From Gnetum montanum (lineage: Eukaryota; Streptophyta; Gnetopsida; Gnetales; Gnetaceae), in assembly GCA_015680685.1 (NCBI GenBank), contig MNCI01004895.1:278099-342098 (forward strand): a DNA stretch of 64,000 nucleotides, given 5' to 3'. How positions within the stretch are numbered: the first letter of the stretch is position 1; every line of letters starts with the position of its first letter. The notes beneath the pieces are model-generated. The model had not been told where the DNA came from. It made no database searches and saw nothing but the letters and a program-made list of their open reading frames with translations. Of the stretch, positions 58,614 to 64,000 are shown one piece after another. The position numbers and the translations under genes are program-made.

Positions 58614-59471
58614 TGTTGAAGCGTCATGATTTGGCCATGTCAACATGACCCCATCAATGGAATATCATTGATGCAGGGTTTTACTTGTTGACATGTATCC
58701 ATCAATGAGGCATCCTATTATACCTATAAATGTGCACCTTCCATCACAGTTATGGCATTAGATTTCATAGTTGTAGTGAAGATTTGGCATTTTTTGCTAC
58801 TTGAAAGTTAGAATATTTTCTAAGTGTCCTCAGTAGGAGTTAAAGATTGTATGGATCTTTATTCAAGCATTGTCGTACTTGAGCACTTCAATGTGTGTGT
58901 CAATAAAGATGAGCTTTTTGATCAAACCTTGCAACACTTAGACTAGATTAATTATTTCTTTAAGTAATAAATATTTTAAGTAATTTTCTTTAATTTTTTA
59001 AGTAATAAAGTAATTAATTAAGATAAATTAAATAGTAAAAGTAAGTATGACCACTTCAAGCATATGTGTAATGCCTGGTAATCCTGATAACACTTAACAT
59101 TTGGTAACCCAGTAGCATTATACATGTTCAGGATGTGTACGGTAAGTGGGAATTGATGCTTATGTTAAGATTAGTTAAGTGTTAGCTAGCTATTAGATTA
59201 ATTTAGTAATTAATTATTTTATTCATTATTCATTATTCTTAGGCAACTTAGAACATAAAAAAATTAAACATCATAAAAATCATATATCTTAGTTATACTT
59301 AACCATACCCTTGTACTCACAAGTGTAACTTGGAAGACAACAATTGCAATAGTTGATGCACCTCCTAGACCACTGTACATAGAAGCCTAAAAGTCCTTGG
59401 AATTCAACCAAATTATGCATAAATGATTTTGATTTGAATGGTTGGGCATAGGGTCTACTCATTGCTCATCA
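58614..59471 (+). repeat. Element D 3' LTR
   Basis: TGTTGAAGCG ... GCTCATCA, 858 bp. TATA (ACCTATAAATGTG) near 58723-58730, AATAAAGATG near 58900. Confidence 0.9.
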
Positions 59472-59476
59472 AATGC

Positions 59477-60428
59477 TAATTAAATAGCATACACACAACC
59501 CATCAACATACGCAATGTGGAAGCAACCACTATAAATTAAAATCACATAATATATTTACTAACAAAACTAAAATACTAATAACCATATAACATGATCAAT
59601 TCAAAATGCATCAAGCTTGCTCTCCACATCCTCCAAATATCATATACATTATTGTCATGTCATTTATACAAATACTCATCTCATTGACTAATTATATCAA
59701 AAACCATAGAAACATAAACATCAATGTATAAATATACACAATATTCATAGCTCCATCTTCTCCATCGATTATCATGTCCTTGTGCATCTTCAACTCCATT
59801 ACTTGCAAAATATAGGGCTTGTATAAATGAAGTTGGAATTCTTTACATTTTCTCTACCAAATGGTTAACAAGAATCACACTAGAATAAGAGAATGAGGAG
59901 AGAGAGAGAACCTTACATCACATGTTAGTATTGCATGTGCTTTAAGAACTACATGTACAAAAAATATTACATCATAAATACACACATATAGTACATACAT
60001 GGCTACTAGCACCTCAACATCACATATGTTGACTCATATGTAATCAATGTCTTAAAATAATCATACTAGACATACACATGGTAACCTATGCCTAGAGAAA
60101 GTACATGCATAAAACCAACCATATATAAGGATGTGCTACTAAGCTATAAGTCACATCACATGAGTCAAGAGTGATATAATCCTAAGCCTTAAATCTTGCT
60201 ACTACAAACCATCATAAGACCATAATGTATATAATCATAAACACACCCATCACAACCAAGATTAGACAAACACATAATACTAGCTAAACACAAACCCATG
60301 AAGTAGTTACGTGATTGGTATTCATGAGTAATCATAAATCAAATGCCTACATATCTTTTATTAGTCTCATTATTAATCCCAATAGCTGATAGGGTCCATC
60401 AAGCTATGACCCAAAACCACTAGTATCA
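59477..60428. other. AT-rich spacer
   Basis: No gene recognised. A GA-rich microsatellite (gagagagagagaac) lies near 59900. Confidence 0.5.
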
Positions 60429-60906
60429 TGTCCCCATTCCCAAATGATGTTACTCCCTAACAAAGATGGTGTCTCCTCTTAACAAGTATTGTAATTATTA
60501 TAACAAGACTTGAAAGGGAAGGTTATAATAATATGCATGTCTCTCAAGGTGACCTTTAAGGGTTTGACCTAAGGTATTTTTACCCAATAATTAGAGGTCA
60601 TATGAACATGGATTTATGGGGTCGTTAATGATAAGTAACAAGTACAAGGTGAAGTGAGACAGGAAGAGGATTTGCCATCCCTTGTGGCTAATCATGATGG
60701 AAATGCTAGATTTCCTCTTAGGGAAAGATGCTAAATGAAGATAATACTAAAGAACCCTCAAAGAATGATCTAGATACACTACTCTAAATTAATAAAGTAT
60801 TCTTTTTATTTTCATTTCATATTTTTCCTATTATTTTCTATATGCATAATGTTAAATGTTAGAAATATTCAACATTTTCCATGATATCTAGAAATGGAAT
60901 GTTACA
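60429..60906 (+). repeat. Element E 5' LTR
   Basis: Shares with 63200-63395 the phrases 'ccccattNccaaatgNtgtt', 'catgtctctNNaggtNacct' and 'gNtttgacctaaggtatttt'. Confidence 0.7.
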
Positions 60907-60908
60907 TT

Positions 60909-60925
60909 TGATATTGGAGTAAACC
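60909..60925 (+). other. Element E primer-binding site
   Basis: TGATATTGGAGTAAACC, a decayed form of TGGTATCAGAGC..., the initiator tRNA-Met type, two bases after the LTR. Confidence 0.5.
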
Positions 60926-63184
60926 ATAACCAAGGGCCAATAAAAATCAGGGATCAATTATAATCCAATAATGAACCATGAACCCATGATCTAGGAAGAA
61001 CCATGGGACCACCACTAGATGCACATTATGTCCAAGATGATCCATGTAAGCCAAAAGATACTCTTGCAATGATTTTCATAAATGATTGAGTCCATACCAC
61101 ACATCTACAAAAGAACCTCAAATAGACATCATGTTCAAGATAGGCCTTAGTAACCTACAAGATTCTTTTATAGTGACTTTTTATAGCTATCATGGATCAA
61201 GATATCTTATTACACTTCAGCAAGGTACATCAACTTCAAGAGATGTTGGTAAGACTAGGATACATTAGTCCAAATAACTATTACCTAGACTATAGTACTA
61301 TTAGAATATTAATTGATTAAGACTATTATTAAGTTTCCCTAGTAAGGATAGTAACCATGGCCTAAGTCTTAAAACTTTCTGTTTTTTAGAATTCATCATT
61401 TACCTATATAAAGGACTTATACATTAGTAAGTTTAAGGAATTTAACCTAGCCATAAAATTTTATTATCCCTATTTAGCTAATAAGGATTATTACCAAGAG
61501 ATTCATAGGAAAACCAACACTAGGTGAATAATGTTGTAATATCTTACTTCTCCTTAGTACCTTGCTAGGGTATTACTATGATGCAAGGGAATAGGCTTAC
61601 ATCACTTCTGAAATTATGAAGTCATATGTGTTACATTTTATCTAAGAGCTGGTATATCATTTATAATTGAGTTTAAGTTAGCTATAAATCCTTATGTTGC
61701 CATTGTGTTAGTGTAGTAAGGACCAATTTAATAAAATAGGCTATTTAGATCCTTTCAAATCCTAAAAATCTAATGTAGCTTCTAAAATCTAAAACATGCC
61801 CATGCATAATATTCATCAAAATGATTTCAATAGTACTAATTTCATCCTAATTAAACTTACAATTTAGAAGATATTGAAATTCAAAGATTCTCATTTTTCA
61901 AGTCTCAATTAATTAGTTAATTAATGATAAAAAGTTAAAATTTTAATGTTAAGAAATAAACTCAAAACCTTCCATTAGCCAAACTAAAATCTTATCCATC
62001 ATTTAGGTAACCACCATGTCAATCGCCTAATATATGTTGATTAAAAGAATATTAAAATATATTTTTAAAATGGCACATGTTAAGCCCTAGTGACATTGTA
62101 ACTAGCTATGAGGCTAAGTCATGCCACATTGTAGTGGGGTCATAAGGTTTGGCTATTGAACTATGTAACTTGACCGTAGTGGGGTGAGGTGTGGATGCAC
62201 TACAAGAAGGCCACAAAGCCACATGCACTTTAGTAGTGCTACCATGGGCACAACCATAGCCACAACCTAAGAAGACCCTCATCTCTTGGCCGCCTACCTT
62301 CATCTCCCCATTAATTTAACTGATGTCTTTTTCTTATAAGAAGTCTTGCCATGGAAATTGTTATTCTAATTCTAAAATATGTTCTTATTAGTCCATCATG
62401 TAATTTCATTAGCTAGTGCATATTCTAGCTATTTTGAATATTCAATAGATAAGACAAATTTGAGAGTTCAAGAACAAATGATGTTAATGAACAATACTAA
62501 TCAAAAACCACAATTTACCAATTATGCTACTATGACTAATGAAGATGGGTTAACATCATGTTTCAATACCCTTGATTATATTTGGTATGATGCCCAATTA
62601 TTCCAAGTTATCAATCTAGTTTAGTTAATTCCTAAGGAAGAAATTAAAAAGCAAGATCAAGCCCTACCATCCCAAACAAGGCCATCTGATCATATACCCT
62701 TTATGGTAAAACTACAACTACATCTCTTGAATCATGAGGTTGATGAAGATCAAGGAGACTATTAACCTTACTTTTATTCATAACCTTCCTATTTTCTTCA
62801 TTGTTTAATTTATATTTTAATTAGGTAACTAAGAAGGGTAATGCAAGTTGGGAATATGGATTTTTCTTACCTTCAATTGGAAAATCATATATGAGTTACA
62901 CTTTGTGTAACCCTAATTAGGACTAGTGCTTCATGGTTGGTATACCTGTAATTCATCCCTTGTAACTATCTTAGAGAAAGAGGTAAATATAGATAAAATA
63001 AGATTTATTTTCCTACATATTCCTCTCACTTACCTTATTTTTACAAAATAAATAGGATAAAAATAAGATATTCAACCTCAAATCATAAGGAGAAATCAAC
63101 GTATTAGAACATTAGAGCATGGAGGAACACTAGAGCTAGAGAAAATATCATGAATGTGGACTCATTTGAGGATGAATGAAACCT

Positions 63185-63199
63185 AAGGGAGGTAGATTA
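63185..63199 (+). other. Element E polypurine tract
   Basis: AAGGGAGGTAGATTA directly before the right LTR. Confidence 0.6.
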
Positions 63200-63395
63200 T
63201 GACATCCCCATTTCCAAATGGTGTTATTCCAAAAACAAAAAGATGATGCCTCTTCATAAGAAGTGTTGTAATTACTGTAATTAGATGCAAAAGGGCAACT
63301 TCTAATTAAGATCCAAAAGTGCACCTTGTAATAATGAGCATGTCTCTTGAGGTAACCTTTAGAGATTTGACCTAAGATATTTATACTTGATAAAA
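63200..63395 (+). repeat. Element E 3' LTR, truncated
   Basis: Matches the first 190 bp or so of the left LTR; similarity stops near 63395, where LTR-like block F begins. Confidence 0.6.
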
Positions 63396-63399
63396 TAAT

Positions 63400-63957
63400 T
63401 TTTCCCAAGAACACTATTGTATCTACGATATCATAGCTCATGCTACATCATCATTGATGTGAAGTCTTAGGATATGTGTGGTCCTATAAATACCAATACT
63501 TGGTTGCACTATTAACAAAAAATTTTATTCCACCCTTAACTAGACTCTTGTAGTTTGTTTCTATAGTTAATGATAGAGAGTGAATGCCCACAGTGTGGTA
63601 TTGAGTAGTTGTACAACATCTTCATTTGAGTAGATTGTACTTGGGCACAATTCATGTTTGGAAATAAAGATCGAGATTTCTTTTCATCATTGTAGTATTC
63701 CCTTAGTTATTTTTTTTACTTAGCTTAATTTTCCTATTTACTTTAGCTTAGCACTTTACAATTCCAAAGTTCTTTACTTTTCATGTTCTATAGTTAAGTA
63801 GAATGAGTATGGCTGGTTTGGAGCATTAAAGTGTAATTATTTGATAAGCTAGTAGTGGTTTCACATGATTTTCTCAATAGTTAACTGACTTGGTAATCCC
63901 AGTAATGGTTGCATGAGCCAAAGACATGATTGGCAAGCCAGGACTAGATGCTCATCA
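63400..63957 (+). repeat. LTR-like block F of the B/C/D type
   Basis: Has the same parts as the LTRs of B, C and D: GATATC in U3 (63430), TATA (TCCTATAAATACC, 63483-63492), a 'cacagtgtggtattgag' segment, GAAATAAAGATCG at 63661, 'ggtaatcccagtaatg' near 63892, and an end in GCTCATCA at 63957. Its start is not certain, and what follows does not look like a primer site, so it may be a solo LTR. Confidence 0.5.
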
Positions 63958-64000
63958 CCATAGGCTAGAGTATATTTACATTCCTATCATTACTTAGACT

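Larger units (their letters stand above)
46907..59471 (+). mobile_element. Element D: full-length Ty3/gypsy LTR retrotransposon
   Basis: LTRs 46907-47754 and 58614-59471, target duplication AATGC at 46902-46906 and 59472-59476; total 12.57 kb. The 5' LTR starts TA rather than TG, as expected after mutation. Sense order: primer site, gag, part of protease, reverse transcriptase, RNase H, integrase, extra ORF, polypurine tract. Almost the same length and plan as element B. Confidence 0.85.
60429..63395 (+). mobile_element. Element E: small LTR element without recognisable genes
   Basis: Left LTR 60429-60906 (TGTCCCCATTCCC ... GTTACA), about 478 bp. The start of the right LTR at 63200 (TGACATCCCCATTTCC) matches it for about 190 bp and is then cut off. 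The primer site at 60909 and the polypurine end AAGGGAGGTAGATTA at 63185-63199 fit. The 2.3-kb interior has only short frames (the longest, 62379-62624, has no recognised domain), so it is a non-autonomous or gutted element. Confidence 0.65.

Noticed and set aside
62379-62624. 81-codon frame in the interior of element E as a gene
   Set aside because: It has no recognised motif and no start context, and similar frame lengths occur by chance in this AT-rich region.

Overview
This is a stretch of intergenic plant nuclear DNA built almost entirely from old, damaged retrotransposons. No intact host gene, tRNA, rRNA, CRISPR array or bacterial-type operon is visible. The evidence is Ty3/gypsy gag, protease, reverse transcriptase, RNase H and integrase motifs, long LTRs with TG...CA ends and 5-bp target duplications, GT-AG introns, CpG-poor decayed copies beside CpG-rich young ones, a LINE fragment and SINE-like pieces. 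This points to a large, repeat-rich seed-plant genome. A gymnosperm would fit, but the sequence alone does not decide it.

Layout. 1-15722: family A, two gag-protease elements in the same (-) orientation, arranged internal 1 - shared LTR (6191-8325) - internal 2 - LTR (13978-15722). Neither shows a polymerase. Copy 1 is followed by a multi-exon open frame on the opposite strand (1-1524). 16333-29192: element B, complete, (-) strand, with LTRs of 910 and 907 bp and target duplication CCTAT. 30718-42880: element C, complete, (+) strand, target duplication AATAT, inserted in a tandem-repeat array; its reverse transcriptase is split by a 2.67-kb insertion (35541-38210, target duplication CATTC, partly an N gap). 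43281-46901: AT-rich spacer with a SINE-like piece and a LINE reverse-transcriptase fragment. 46907-59471: element D, complete, (+) strand, target duplication AATGC. 60429 to about 63395: element E, a short LTR element without recognisable genes. About 63400-63957: an LTR-like block (F) of the B/C/D type.

B, C and D are relatives. They share gag-pol layout, a primer-binding site resembling the tRNA-Asp type, a TG(G/A)GG(A/G)TA-type polypurine end, a conserved block downstream of integrase, and related LTRs. B and D carry an extra open reading frame between integrase and the 3' LTR, with a plant-transposon-type domain followed by coiled coils; C lacks it. All coding regions have stops and frameshifts, so none should be active.

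The most unusual items are the spliced antisense frame at 1-1524, the shared and mosaic LTR at 6191-8325, the post-integrase frame that is present in B and D but not C, and a possible captured host exon inside the insertion in C. Several single-N positions mark assembly joins with duplicated, collapsed or inverted flanks, including a contig at 19143-19615 that appears to be placed backwards.
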